A DNA stretch of 64,000 bases from Bathynomus jamesi (GCA_023014485.1 JAJOZX010007479.1:45001-109000); one strand, 5' to 3'; positions 21,461 to 33,115 are shown, numbered from the stretch's first letter. Notes: a model not told the origin generated them from the letters alone. A program made the numbers and translations.

Positions 21461-21834
21461 CAATTGATGAATCGGATTTGAATCTTCACGTTTGGTAAAC
21501 CCTTCTATTGAAACATGGATCCAAAACGTTACGCAAATAGTCGCAAGAGATTCATTGTACATATCAGAAGTACTATATTTGATAATGTACTACTGTTCAC
21601 TGTCAGATTGTTACGGAGAACAACATCAGAGAGGTGTTTTGGAAAAATTAGCTTCATAAATTTATGACCTTTCCAAAACAAAGTAGCTTAAAAATTAGAA
21701 ATTAATAGGTTCATACATTTTAAGTGTTTTTGTGTGTGCGCGGGGGGGGGGGAGATGATTTAAAGCCAGTTAGCATTTTATGGTATACGTTGATATTATA
21801 TTCATGCCTATACTATATGAATATTGCCGTTATA
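21461..21834 (-). other. IAP intron sequence, no other feature
   Basis: Intronic if the gene model holds. Contains a G-run at about 21742-21751. Nothing else recognised. Confidence 0.4.
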
Positions 21835-22454
21835 CAGGGTGTCCCAGAATTAACTATCTATTTCAATGAAATCGGACAAATTTTTTAAAAACACACTTTT
21901 ATTTATGTTATCATGTTTAATATGTGTTAAAAATGTATAAATTTCTAAATTTTTTTCATAATTTTATTTTCATAATTTTTTCATTATCTGGTCCAATGAA
22001 AGCGTCTGAAGTCATAGAATGGCAAAGAGACTCTCCAAAAGTTAACGTGTGGCTTGGAATGACCAAATCCAAAATTTATGGTGCTCCATCTTGTTGAAAC
22101 ACAACATTATCAAGAATGCCATCATCAAGAAGCTGTGGTTCGAGAAACTGCTGAAGCATATCAAGGTAGACGGTACCTGTTACAGTTGCTCCCGCAAAGA
22201 AGAATGGGCCATAAATTTTGGATTTGGTCATTCCAAGCCACACGTTAACTTTTGGAGAGTCTCTTTGCCATTCTATGACTTCAGACGGTCTTTCATTGGA
22301 CCAGATAATGAAAAAATTATGAAAATAAATTATGAAAAAATTTAGAAATTTATACATTTTAACACATATTAAACATGATAAACATAAATAAAAGTGTGTT
22401 TTTAAAAAATTTGTCCGATTCATTGAAATAGATAGTTAATTCTGGGACACCCTG
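21835..22454. mobile_element. fold-back MITE derived from a DD41D mariner
   Basis: TA-flanked ends CAGGGTGTCCCAGAATTAAC and inverse. The arms are unusually long: about 210 bp at each side, including a piece of transposase code, are inverted copies of one another (21957-22080 against 22205-22330). The minus strand over 22076-22330 reads a transposase segment ending in NVVFQQDGAP, the box with the second catalytic Asp. Non-coding as a whole. Confidence 0.85.
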
Positions 22455-22596
22455 TATGTACTACGAGTTAAAGTGCGTTATCAAATCTAAGTAAAGGTCA
22501 TGCAGGTCTAGGACATAAAGCTTTAAACTAACGCTCTCCTTTTTAGAAGGATTCAATCATGCTTAGTCTATATCTTCTTCTACCCTAAAGGAAGTA

Positions 22597-22805
22597 ATAA
22601 TAATGAGTGGGTTGTTTAACCTCCTTCGCAACATTTAAGGTCATATGACGGAGGGGACCTACAGCTTTACGTGGGATCCAAACCACGGGTCACTACATAA
22701 TCTGGACGCGGAGGACGGTCTCCCATCCAACTACTACCCAGACCCAATCTCGCTTAACTTCGCTCTTCAACGGGAATCGGTGTTACGACATTGGCTGCGA
22801 TGTGT
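22597..22805 (-). repeat. 5S-rRNA-derived SINE
   Basis: On the minus strand the head reads TAACACCGATTCCCGTTGAAG, GAAGTTAAGCGAGATTGGG and GATGGGAGACCGTC, which follow 5S rRNA from its A-box region to the C-box. The body carries CGTAAAGCTGTAGGTCCCC and GACCTTAAATGTTGCGAAGG and ends in TTATTATTA. This is the SINE3-like layout. Confidence 0.8.
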
Positions 22806-23621
22806 TGCTTAGGTGTCTGAGTCTCACTCCAAATGTATAACATTATTATCACTCAGTCCTGAGTTGTTCTGTTTACATTTGAACTAAAGCCGAAGAGTGA
22901 TTACTTCTAAAATTGTTTTATTTCATAAACAAATTGTCTTTGGTTTGTGAGTAGAAAATGACAATAAATAAAAAAAATAATAATAATAATAATAACAATA
23001 ATTAAAAGTAACAGTTCTAACCTTAAAACAGACTTCCAATATCGTATCTTTGTTTCGAACATAATACCTTTTCGTCCTTTGAAGTTTCAGTTTGGGAGGG
23101 TTTCGTCTCCTGAATTGGGCAATCAGCCGTCTACAAAAAAAAAAAAAAAAAAAAAAAACTGAGTTTACATTCACATTTATTATTTACTTATCACCGCTGG
23201 TTAAACGAGGTGTCAAGATAAGTATCGTGCCAGTTCTGTTGTTCTATTCAATAGAGGCGATATTAGGAACTTGAGTCGATAGATTGTCATTTCCTCGAAG
23301 TATGAATAAAGTAAATACCAAATCTAATCAAATTAGGCAGTTATTCTCTCGTTAAGTTAAGTTAGATTAAATTAAAATACTTGGACAATCTAGTCAATAA
23401 GTCCGTTATATATATAGGAAATCTCTCGAATTTAATTTATACCTCCAGTGATTCATCCTCGTGTCGATGCTTTTGTCTCTCGTCCCACTCAACTACAACG
23501 TCAGTGCACTTCATGAAAGTTCCAGGGAGATAAAAGTGACGTTCTAAGAACTCTTCAAAGCCCCTTTTATGGAATAAGAGGACAACCCCATTTCCAGCAG
23601 TTTCTGTAATAAAATAGACGA

Positions 23622-23679
<58 letters not shown>

Positions 23680-23987
23680 TCAATGAACATTCTAAATTTG
23701 GCGCGACCATTATTTCCAGTTGGTGAGTTACGCACTGAAATAAAACGTTGCTTTACTCTTTGGACATAGGATACTGCAATAAGAGCTGTTCTTCGTCTTG
23801 TGATAAAGTTTTAAGTTTGCAAAGAGAATTCATTGTTTTCCTTCTTTGTCTCTGATTTGAAAAAGGAACAGGGCCGTAATGCTGAAGGGGTCCCTTAGAG
23901 GATCATCATCTTTGGTCAGTTGAAAAGTCCACCTCCGCAGCAGAAGCAAAGGACAAAATCAGAAATACCTGAAAAGCGTATAAGAAT
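22806..23987. other. microsatellite-rich intron interval
   Basis: Contains (TAA)n at 22975-22998, a 25-base A-run at about 23134-23158 and (TTA)n at 23622-23679. No supported gene. Confidence 0.6.
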
Positions 23988-24419
23988 CAGTGATGTTAGG
24001 ACTCGAGACCTTTCTTCTTGGTCTCGGTCTCGGGTGCTTAGGTATTGGTCTCGCGGGTTAGGTCTCGGTCTCGGTCATGGTGGTCTCGACTACATCACTG
24101 CTGAGTATGTTGATGTTTCTGAATTGCAACGAATACCTATCTTGTTTAAGTAGGCAGTTAACTGCTGAAAATGTCACAAACTATGAATTTGTGAATAAAT
24201 CAGAGTAAATTTTGCAGTCACTGATAACCTCTTTAGAATCTTTATTCCTCAATGTGAAATACAGAGTTTAGGAATTAAGCATTACACAATATTGAATACA
24301 TGCAAAAATTGCATATGGTCTCGGTTTTGCTCGCGGTCTCGAGACGTCTCAAGACCTTTTTTCTGGTCTCGGTCTCGGTCGCTTAGGTCTCGGTCTCGGT
24401 GGTCTCGACTACATCATTG
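23988..24419. mobile_element. non-autonomous hAT element with exact 8-bp TSD
   Basis: Flanked by ATAAGAAT at 23980-23987 and 24420-24427. Ends CAGTGATGTTAGGACTCGAGACC and the inverse of CAATGATGTAGTCGAGACC. Both subterminal regions carry tandem GGTCTCGGTCTCGG motifs. A second internal end-like sequence (ACTACATCACTG at about 24090-24101) suggests an older nested or duplicated end. Confidence 0.85.
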
Positions 24420-24953
24420 ATAAGAATGACTTTGTCAGTAAACAAGCAAGCAACATCTAGTAACCAAAGCATTTAAATGTATACTAATGAAGTCAATTGA
24501 AGTAATAAGAATGCATCACAAATCTCTGCTAACAGAAAACGTTAGTAAAAATCCTTCAGCTTTTGACATTACTGCCCAAATGGGTTTATATTAAAATAAG
24601 AATAATTATTTCTGTGATAACTTCATCATCTTAAGAATGATTTTAACTGTACATAGAGTATTCCTCGGCCATACCTGTATAGAAGAAGCCGCTTCAGCAA
24701 CCCTCTCAGCGGATGGTACGTTTTATTTTTTGGCCAGTTTTCTAAGGAATACAACCTATTATTAAAGAGTGGCAAGCGGGATACGCAATTTATTTACTTG
24801 CTCCAAGGAAATGGCATCTGAAAAAAAAATTCAATTTATGGTTACCAAGAACATTCTGCATATCTCAACGAAGCAAATTCCTCTCCAGAGTGTAAAACAA
24901 AGTCTTGTCGAAGTAACAAAATCTGTGTAGCGAAAGACAGTATATACATTATA
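24420..24953. other. unassigned intron interval
   Basis: No gene or repeat boundary recognised. Confidence 0.4.
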
Positions 24954-25904
24954 AGCACACCGGACAAAAAAGTAGTCACCCCTCTCAGAATGTACCTAAT
25001 AACGTGTGACGGCGCCTCTGGCCTTGATAACCGCACGAATCCGGCGAGGCAGAGACTCTACGAGGTTGTGCATGTACTGAACATCGATTTGCTGCCACTC
25101 GTTCATCAGCCGGTCCCGAAGTTCCGTCAGAGTCCGTGGGTGTCTATTCCTGCGCTTCACTTCTGTTTTCCAGCCTGAACAACACCGACGCATTCAGGAT
25201 TAAAGGCTTCATTGGACCTGCGATGTACTCGTCGCCTCCCATCATTGAGAACAAACAAAAACGGGACTCATCGGACCAAAGTACACGTTCCAATCTGCCG
25301 CAGTCCAGTTTTTGTGCCTCTGAGCCCATTTATAACGTGCCAATTTGTGACTTGCTGTAAAGCGGCCTCTTCCGTGGTACCCTGCTCCAGATGTCCATCG
25401 CATGCAGTTCTCGTCGCAATGTCCGTTCGTAAATTGGTCGCTGGAGAACCTCATTGTTTCTTGGAGCAATTTGTCTCTGGTTTGAAAACGATTTGCAGTT
25501 ACTAGTAGACGAGAAACATGGCGGCGGCCCCTATTGTCGAGAATTGTTTTCCGGCCACAGTACGCCGTCGATTGTCAGTTGATTGCGAACTACACCACTC
25601 TTTGTAAACTCGGGACAGTACGCGTGACACACAACAAATTGGGCTACTTCAGACATTTTGTGTCTGTGGGCTCTGCCAACACGATGGCTCCTTTTGCCAC
25701 TGAGTAACGTCTGCCTCACGACCCATTTTGCAGACTATATCCAACACACACTTTGTTCTTCACCACTCACGAAACAGATCTGATCCTGTGTGCTACGTCA
25801 CCGCTACTTGTCACTTACCAATGCTACATCAGCGCCCTCTGTGTGACCTTGAACTTCCTACTATCGGTGCTATTAGGGGTGACTAATTTTTTGTCCGGTG
25901 TGCT
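24954..25904 (-). mobile_element. Tc1-like element with decayed, internally deleted transposase
   Basis: TA-flanked (24952-24953, 25905-25906), 951 bp, with inverted ends AGCACACCGGACAAAAAA. The minus strand reads N- to C-terminal Tc1 pieces in broken frames: KMSEVAQFVVCH (DNA-binding region, 25719-25531), KLARYKWAQRHKNWTAADW with the start of a catalytic region (25469-25242), VLWSDESRFCLF (first catalytic Asp, 25329-25144) and the terminal RRIRAVIKARGAVTRY (25193-24996). The block between the first and third catalytic residues is deleted. Inactive. Confidence 0.85.
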
Positions 25905-26520
25905 TATCAGTTTATGTCAGATGTATTTCATCTTGAGCAATGGAAAACATTACCAAATAATAATAATTTTTTTTTTAAGTTATCCCATTTCTATGGGGAG
26001 CTTAATGTCATTCTCTCGACGTGACATTTAATCGAAAAGTTAGGTATGCTTAGGTTAAGTTAGTTTTAGTTAGGTTAGATTAAGTTAGTTTTTAGTGTCT
26101 TAATAAAATGTTCCGTCTACCAAATGGGTATGAGTAACCTAATTCTTACGATCCGAAATCGAATGATGTATTCTATAGCAAAACACTTTTGTTGACAAAG
26201 AATCTGCAAAGGACAAAGTTCAAAGCTTCAGATACGTACAGTTGCCGAAAAAAGGTTCGTCGAACAAAATCAAAAATTCATAATTGGTTGAAAAAATTCT
26301 GCTTAGTAATAATAATTATTAAGAAATGTTAATACGTTGTTGTTGTAATTGGCCAATTAGTATTATTATCATTATTATTTTATAGCCACAGTATATTTCC
26401 AACCAATTACAAATTCTTTCTGAATTTTGAAAAATTCACTATTTTTCATACATTTTTATTTTTCAGCATATATATATATATATATATGCGGAATTTTTTT
26501 TTGTATTTTATAATAATCGG
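25905..26520. other. unassigned intron interval
   Basis: AT-rich, with short TTAGG-like repeats at about 26040-26095 and a (TA)n tract at 26469-26486. No gene recognised. Confidence 0.4.
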
Positions 26521-28405
26521 GGCCTAAAGGAAATAATGAACCAACCGACGATCTAAAGGAAATATCTGAAAGATTGAGAGTCCAATATGAATCAGTCTTC
26601 AGTACCCCAAAAAGTGACAAAGCGATACCTGACATAGATGTATTATTTGAAGCGAAATTGCAGGGAGATTGTATAACAGATTTTTATTTTACCCTAGAAG
26701 ATGTAGCGCGAGCTATAGGACAAATGAAATCACATTCAGCTGCAGGTCCAGACAAATGAAACGCACTATTGATTAAAAACTGTAAAAATGAAATAGCTAC
26801 ACCCTTATACTGGATATGGAGAAGATTCCTAGACACTGGAGAAATACCGAACATCTTGAAAAGAGCAAACATTGTCCCTATATATAAAGGAGGGGATAGA
26901 CCTCAAGCAAAGAACTATAGACCAGTGTCATTAGCGTTCCACCTCACCAAAGTATTTGAAAGAATAGTTAGAGAGAAAATCTATGAATTCTTGAGACACT
27001 GGAAAGATTCAACGAAAATCAGCTCGGATTCCGATCAGGAAGATCATACCTATCACAACTAGAGCTGTGCGCGCTAACTGATAAATATAGTGCCGCTAAT
27101 GCAAATAAATTCTAGCGCCGCTAACACTGATGCAAATAAATTCTAGCGCCGCTAACGCTAATGCAAATAAATTCTAGCGCCGCTAACGCTAATGCAAATC
27201 AATTCTAGCGCAGCTAACGCTAACGCTAATGCAAATAAATTTAAGCGCTGCTAACGCTAACAGTTTTTAAAATTAGCGGCGTTAACGCTAATTTTGGCGC
27301 TAATTTTTATGAAATGTATAGCTAAGTACTATTTTTTAATAATAATAATGTATTTTTATATATTTATATGTGTTCGCTATTTATTATCTTTTATACGTAG
27401 TGTCAAATGGGAACAAAATTATATCTTTAAAATGATTATTGGGTATTCAAGAAAATTGCGTAATTTGATATTTATAATTAAACTTATTTATTGGAAAGAC
27501 ATTGTCCTCCTTTACATACTCAGTTCAGGAAACTGTTTATTATTATACATTCTGCGTTCAGCATTATGCACAAAAAGCAACGTAATATAGAGAATACCAT
27601 TCTAAGACTCTATTCAATTTAATTTATATTAGCGCTTAGCGCCTAATATTGCCTAAAAATGTAGCGGCGCTATCTGTTCCGTAACTATTTTGAAAAATAG
27701 CGCCGCTAATGGATGCGCTAATAATTAACTAGCGTCGCTAATTAGCGCCGCTTGGCACAGTTCTTATCACAACTTATAGAGCACTATAACAATATCCTAG
27801 ATGCACTGGAAGGCAATGAAAACTACGATGTCATATACACGGATTTTGCTATCATGGTATAATAGGACATAAAATAAAGCATATAGGAATAACAAGCGAA
27901 GTGGGAAAATGGATCTACAACTTCCTCAGAGAACGTCTACAGGTCGTAAAAATTCAAGGTATATCATCATCAAAATCGGAAGTACGCAGCTTAGTACCAC
28001 AAGGTACAGTACTGGCCCCACTCCTATTCATTATCATGCTAACAGACATAGACAGTGAAGTAAACAGCAACAATATAGTAATAACGATACAAAGATCAGC
28101 AGAAAAATCAGCGATGCAAAAGAGATGGAGGTCTTGCAGAGGGACACGAACAAAATATACAAATGGTCAGAAGACAACAACATGAAATTTAACACCGAGA
28201 AATTTCAGCTCTTGAGATATGGTAGAAATGAGGAACTGAGACAGCATAGTATTAAGCTCCATATAGACAGGAAATTCAGAGAAGCACGAAAGCGATCGAT
28301 TTGGGGGTGATAATGACCAGTGATACGAAATTCGAGACACAAAATCAGATAGCGATAAACAAAGCAAAAAGAGTTGTGGGACAGGTACTGAGAACAAGGC
28401 TACTT
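26521..28405 (+). pseudogene. LINE reverse transcriptase, interrupted by an insertion
   Basis: Non-LTR RT on the plus strand. 26521-27060 reads the pre-RT and finger region: IGQMKSHSAAGPDK, TGEIPNILKRANIVPIYKGG, AKNYRPVSLAFHLTKVFERI. It is cut at 27060 by the 704-bp insertion and resumes at 27775 with SQLIEHYNNILDAL and NYDVIYTDFA (first catalytic motif), then VRSLVPQGTVLAPLLF. The YADD region is damaged near 28085. It ends with DTNKIYKWSEDNNMKFNTEK and VIMTSDTKFETQNQIAINKA. The thumb is homologous to the start of the LINE fragment at 1125, so both belong to related elements. Multiple stops and shifts. Confidence 0.85.
27061..27764. mobile_element. 704-bp non-autonomous insertion with 10-bp duplication and AGCGCCGCTAA repeats
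   Basis: Inserted in the LINE with TATCACAACT on both sides (27051-27060, 27765-27774). Ends AGAGCTGTGC and GCACAGTTCT are inverted partners. The left part holds about five tandem copies of a 31-bp unit containing CTAGCGCCGCTAACGCTAAT (about 27095-27260). The right part has the same core in inverted orientation (27640-27755). A 98-codon frame inside (27294-27590) is not recognised. Superfamily unclear. Confidence 0.75.
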
Positions 28406-28419
28406 CTAAGACAATTTTA

Positions 28420-28608
28420 GTGGGTGGGTTAAAGTAGTTTTTTTTTTATATATATATATTTGATCACAAATAACACAAATCAAATCAAATGTATATGTTG
28501 ATGCATATATACTTATATGCTCATATTTACTCATATACATGTTCTTATGTGAATTTAGTTGGTGGGTGAAATCTTTCTGTAGGCCTACGTGGGTAACTGC
28601 CCACCCAC
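28420..28608. mobile_element. small inverted-repeat insertion, GTGGGTGGG ends
   Basis: Ends GTGGGTGGGTTA and TAACTGCCCACCCAC are inverted partners over 189 bp, with an AT-rich middle. It lies at the junction of the plus-strand LINE and the minus-strand LINE. Short, no frame of note. Confidence 0.55.
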
Positions 28609-29150
28609 GATCTGACAGAAGATTGTGAGAAGAGAGGTGTTCAAGAATATTTCTATTAAGGATAGATTCAAAAACTTTAGAAAGGCAAGAAATCAAAGCA
28701 ATTGGACGACAGTTGGAGGGTTGAGAGCAGTCACCCTTCTTTGAGACAGGCTGAATGAAAACGAACTTCCATCAGGAAAGAAAAGTACCAGATGAAAGAC
28801 AAAGACGAAAAGAGTTTGCCTGGGCAGGGTATCAGCACAGAAACACAGTTCTTGAGAACAACAGGAAGGACATCATCAGGACCGTACACCTTCTTAGAGT
28901 TGAGCCCACGTAGGGCAAATAACATTTTTGGAAGAGATTCCAATTTCAAACATAATTAAGTCAGAGGAAGAGGAGATGGAGGAACAGCACTGGACTCGTC
29001 CAGGGTTGAGTTGGAGGCGAAAGTTTGAGCGAAGCGTTTAGCTTTATCAGGAGAAGAGACGGCAACTGAGCCGTCGGAATGGAAAAGAAGAGGGAAAGAA
29101 GAAGTAGTAAAGTTGTTAGAGAGGTTCTTAGCTAGATGCCAGAGTGAGAA
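28609..29150 (-). pseudogene. jockey-like LINE reverse transcriptase fragment
   Basis: The minus strand reads, from right to left, WHLAKNLSNNF, SVAVSSPDKAKRFAQTFASN, LRGLNSKKVYGPDDVLPVVL and CLSKVFESILNRNI-LEHLSSHNLLSDR, the finger region of a jockey-type RT, with several shifts. It stops at the GTGGGTGGG insertion. It lies just beyond the BIR exon inside the IAP intron. Confidence 0.8.
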
Positions 29151-29173
29151 GAATTAAAATTGGATGGGTTTTT

Positions 29174-29645
29174 ACCTGTTTGTAGCCTGTTCGATGGAAT
29201 AGGGGGTTTCTGATGCTCCAAAGCGTGTTGTAGATAGTCATTCAGGAAATGATTCAAACTTTTTTCCCCTTCCTCGGACGATGCAATGGGTATGTTTGGT
29301 GTCAGAGTTCCTTGAACGAAAGGACAACCTGGAAAATGCTTTTCATGTTCGGTAAAGGGTCGGTCTCCTCGTTCCCAGTAACCAACTACACCTTTGCAGA
29401 AGAAACACTGAACAAGGTCTCCCGTTCGCAGATAAAAGAAACCGGCTTTGGCTAAATCGTCTTTGTTCACGTAATCCACTGGCCAGCTATCGAAAGTGGC
29501 TCTTCTGATCCATTCGTAAACGAATAGAGAAGAAGAATGAATGCGCCTTTGCCTTCCGTCATTTTTTAAAACATTATATTTCTCTTCCAGTTCCTCCGTT
29601 TCGTAATGATTGAAACCTTCGTGCTTAAATATCTCTGGAGGTCCC
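29174..29645 (-). CDS. IAP-type BIR-domain exon
   Basis: Internal exon of the probable inhibitor-of-apoptosis gene; BIR domains bind caspases or IAP-binding-motif proteins in the cytosol. It starts after acceptor TTTCACAG and opens with GPPEIFKHEGFNHYETEELE, an inter-domain linker. The BIR reads RRATFDSWP, then AKAGFFYLRTGDLVQCFFC and WERGDRPFTEHEKHFPGC. The zinc ligands C-x2-C, H and C are all present, as is the Gly-Asp groove pair after the Trp. A Ser/Pro-rich linker follows, ending CTACAAACAG|GTAAAA, a good donor. Phase 1 fits the RING exon at 21237-21460. Earlier exons, including the start codon, lie to the right and were not found. Confidence 0.8.
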
Positions 29646-29884
29646 TGTGAAATGGTTCAGTATTTATAGGTTACAGTTAAGATACTATTAGAATAACAAA
29701 AGGAGATATACCCCCAGAATCAAAATGTGTTTAGTAGAGTTTATAAAATTTGTTCTAACTACCTATAAAGTAAGTAGATAATCTTGGTTTCTATTTCATG
29801 GTTTTTCCGGAATTTTTACTAAATAAAAATGTTCGTAGTCTCTTGAACGAAATATATGCTAATAACGCTGTCCATACAACAATG
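29646..29884 (-). other. intron upstream of the BIR exon
   Basis: No coding motif seen. The acceptor for the BIR exon is at its left edge. Confidence 0.5.
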
Positions 29885-30092
29885 TAATGTAATGATGGAG
29901 TTCTTTAACCTCCTTCGTAACGGCAAAGGTCATGTGACGGAGGGGACCAACAGCTTTACGTCGAAGCCGAATCACGGTTCGCTACATAATCTAAACGCAG
30001 AGAACGGTCCCCTATCTAAGTACTACCCACTGTCGCTTAACTCGCTAATCGACGGGAAGCGGTGTTACAACATTGGCCACGACGTAGCCCCT
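29885..30092 (-). repeat. 5S-rRNA-derived SINE
   Basis: The minus strand has TAACACCGCTTCCCGTCGATTAGCG at the head and the body motifs CGTAAAGCTGTTGGTCCCCTC and CACATGACCTTTGCCGTTACG, as in the copy at 22597-22805. Head, body and tail are all present. Confidence 0.8.
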
Positions 30093-30668
30093 CCATACAG
30101 TAATACCGAAAAAATAATTCACAAGTGAAATCGCCCTTTTTAGGGGAAACCAATCTTGAATCGAAGGATAAAATGAAAAAACTTCATCCATTTACAGTCA
30201 TTATGACGTCACTACATCGGAAAAATACTGCGTCACCTTTAAACCCGCCCCCACTGATCGTAAAGGAATTCGTCCAAATAACCTCCCAGCTCCGTAGCCA
30301 GTCATACACTATCCCAAATTTTGTTTCTTGGCGAATTTTTTTCCGAGACTACAAACAGTATTTAAACCAAAATCTTCTTAAAATAATTAACCCAATAAAG
30401 AAGTAGATTTTAAAGCAGTTTATTTAATATTTTTATACATTTTTAAGTTATACTTTTATTAATTTTAGATGTTATGATATTTTTTTAAACTTTTCATAAT
30501 TTCATTTCAGTATTTTAGTTTTTTCACATTTTTAATCATTTTACGTTATCACATTCGGACCTATTCAGTTCTCCTTATGCGTACGATTACAAATACTTTA
30601 TTTCATTAGACATATGATATAAATGGTTAAATGAAACATAGTGGAATGTATAAGATGGAGTGTATATA
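30093..30668. other. unassigned interval
   Basis: No recognised gene. The 93-codon frame at 30125-30406 has no motif. Confidence 0.4.
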
Positions 30669-30900
30669 CAGGCTGTCCCATAAGTCCTGTCTCATGGGAA
30701 AATTTATTTTAAATTAAATGTACAAGAGTAATACAGTAGAACTAAAACAAATGTTCAAATTGATGTCTCGTTTTGGGACCTTTTTTTCCACGAGTGTAAC
30801 TCACTTCCATATTAGCCATTGCGTGTTATTCTACCTGCAACAAAAAAAGGTCCCAAAACGAGACATCAATTTGAACATTTGTTTTAGTTCTAACGTAGTT
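30669..30900. mobile_element. decayed fold-back mariner-type MITE
   Basis: A left end CAGGCTGTCCCATAAGTCC at a TA, then a perfect-looking hairpin of about 50 bp per arm (AACTAAAACAAATGTTCAAA at 30739 and its inverse near 30891) around a 60-bp loop. The right terminal CCCTG end is missing. Confidence 0.6.
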
Positions 30901-31845
30901 CTAATATACAAAGGCGTTGTGGAGTTGCGTCGAAGCATTTCATAAAGATGACGCGTCATTTTCGTTTATCTGTATTGTAACCTAAAAATGACGCCATGAC
31001 CGGAAGCTTTACGCATAGGTGTATTTTAAACCAAAAAGTAAAAAAAAAAAAATTCACGTTCAAAATAGTGAAATAATGACCAAGGATAATATAATGACAT
31101 AATTTCAAAGGATAAACATTTACAGATTAAAGGTTATGAATAAAACATGGCGCATTTTTTAAATTTTGCACATAGGCACTATCCACTCTAAAGTTATTTT
31201 AAAAAATTTACTGAATTAACAAAAATATCAATACATTCTTGAAAAAATCACGCTAAAAAAATATTTGGGAAGCGATACATACAAATTACGCGGAAGTACA
31301 CCATATACAAAGTTTTTAATCAGATATATTTAGTAATGTAACAGGATCTGTTATAATTTCCAGCAAAACAGGCAAAATTAGTAACGCAATAGTGCTTGTA
31401 CTAAATTAAAATCCAACTGTACAACAAAAGTTAAAAAGTAAAAATGACTTGAAATCTTGTAACGAAATATATTTAGAGAAAAAAATGGTTGTTTCAAAAC
31501 ACATACAAAAAAAAACGTAATTTGCCTGTTTTTATTTAGAAAGATGTGCTTGAGTTTTTTGAGGCTGAAACGGAAAATGTTTATGCTTCTAAAGGTTTTA
31601 CTGGGGTTTTCTTTTAAGTTTGTTAAAGTTTTTCTTTACAAAATTTTAATTTTTATTTAATTTTTATTTAATTTTCATTTTTATTTGGTTATTTTCGTTT
31701 TTTGTAGTTAGATTTTGTTTTATCTTAGAATAGCGCGTTTAAATAAAAATTTATAATGTTTCCAGATAGGAATATAGAAATATTTAAAAATATCTTGACA
31801 AATATTTAGTGTTCATAAATGTAAAGATGATATTTTTTTTCTTTT
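30901..31845. other. unassigned AT-rich interval
   Basis: No gene or repeat boundary recognised. Confidence 0.4.
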
Positions 31846-32360
31846 TAGGGTAATCCATTAAACGTATTTTGATATTAATGAATTTATAATTGTCAAATTT
31901 ATAATTGTCAAATGCGCAATATTATTTTCAGTTTTATACGAAATCAGAATGACATGGTAGGTTTACGTCTACTATCAGTTAGGCGGATGATTGGCGGCAT
32001 TGTTTGTTCTCTAAAATTATCTTACCAAATGACAAAGCGAACTCTTGTTTGCCCTTTTCGTGTTTCTGGATTGATTTCTTCCTGGATACTCTTTGGTAAT
32101 CTTTGCACAAATTACACTTCACGTAACATTTCACAGTGGAAATGTGTTTCTCGAGAGAGAACTACATATTCACTGCTGTTGTAGCCTAGGCCTGTACGGC
32201 AAGAAGCCGGCCGAAACATGTTAGTCTGATATTGCATACAATGGTAAATGATACTGCACATTATTCTGAAGTTTCAACATGATTCAGGCTCACTTCGTGG
32301 AAAATTTCATCATAATTTGATTGTGTAAAACGTAACGGCATGTTTGATGGGTTACCCTAA
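31846..32360. mobile_element. possible non-autonomous element with AGGGTAAYCCATYAAAC ends
   Basis: TTAGGGTAATCCATTAAACG on the left and its imperfect inverse GTTTGATGGGTTACCCTAA on the right bound 515 bp. No target duplication could be fixed and the internal 90-codon frame is not recognised. Confidence 0.45.
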
Positions 32361-32364
32361 TAAT

Positions 32365-32610
32365 ATAAACTTCTTTTGGGAAAATTAAATTCACTATAGT
32401 TCGAATAAGTAATGGTAAATGACAAATACTATAGTTTTTCTTTTTCATGATGGAAGGCCCAACGTGGGCAACGGGTCACTCGCAAAGAGGCCCCAAAATA
32501 GTTTCCCAAAAGTGGATTTAATTTTTCCAGAATTGTTCCTTGTTTCATGCACGGTCTGTGTAAAATAAAAGTTTCTCAGGGGACCATTCTGAGTTGTATC
32601 ATATATTATA
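32365..32610. repeat. old rearranged copy of the 450-bp LTR
   Basis: 32365-32500 matches the start of the LTR seen at 52153 (GGGAAAATTAAATTCACTATAG, AATGGTAAATGACAAATAC, GTGGGCAACGGGTC). 32505-32570 then matches the same LTR in the opposite direction (CATGCACGGTCTGTGT), followed by CTCAGGGGACCATTCTGAGT. A diverged inverted mosaic. Confidence 0.65.
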
Positions 32611-33028
32611 TATATACCTGCAAAAAAAAGTCTTAGTAGCAGACATAAAACAAACTATATACGGGTTCGCTTCGCTCGCTTCTTTATTAGGTTCCAGGAT
32701 GAATGGCATTTGATTCGATTTCAAATTATTCGCTGACATAGTTAAAATTTAAAAATAATATTAAAGCACTTTAAAAATAGTTAAATGTAATACAATCAAT
32801 ATTACTTTATTTTTGAAGTAACTTATTACACCAAATATGCGACTGGCAAGATAGTTATTAATTCCCATCATATTTGTTTGTGGCAATGAATGCCTTGGTC
32901 TTCACAAACAGTTGTTTATCACAGAAAACAGTAGGGAAACCATTCACTTCAAAGAAATCGAATGCAAACGTCGGAATATACTGTGGCCCAGTATATCAGG
33001 ACTTTTGTAATCGACTGTGTACCTCTGC

Positions 33029-33061
<33 letters not shown>

Positions 33062-33115
33062 TATATATATATAGTTAAAAATCTCAAATATCGCTTCACA
33101 ATTGAATTTAAATGC

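Noticed and set aside
21237..29645. IAP exons as a viral (baculovirus-type) insertion
   Set aside because: Viral IAP genes are intronless. Here the BIR and RING lie in separate exons with splice signals and a long intron, and no other viral gene is nearby.
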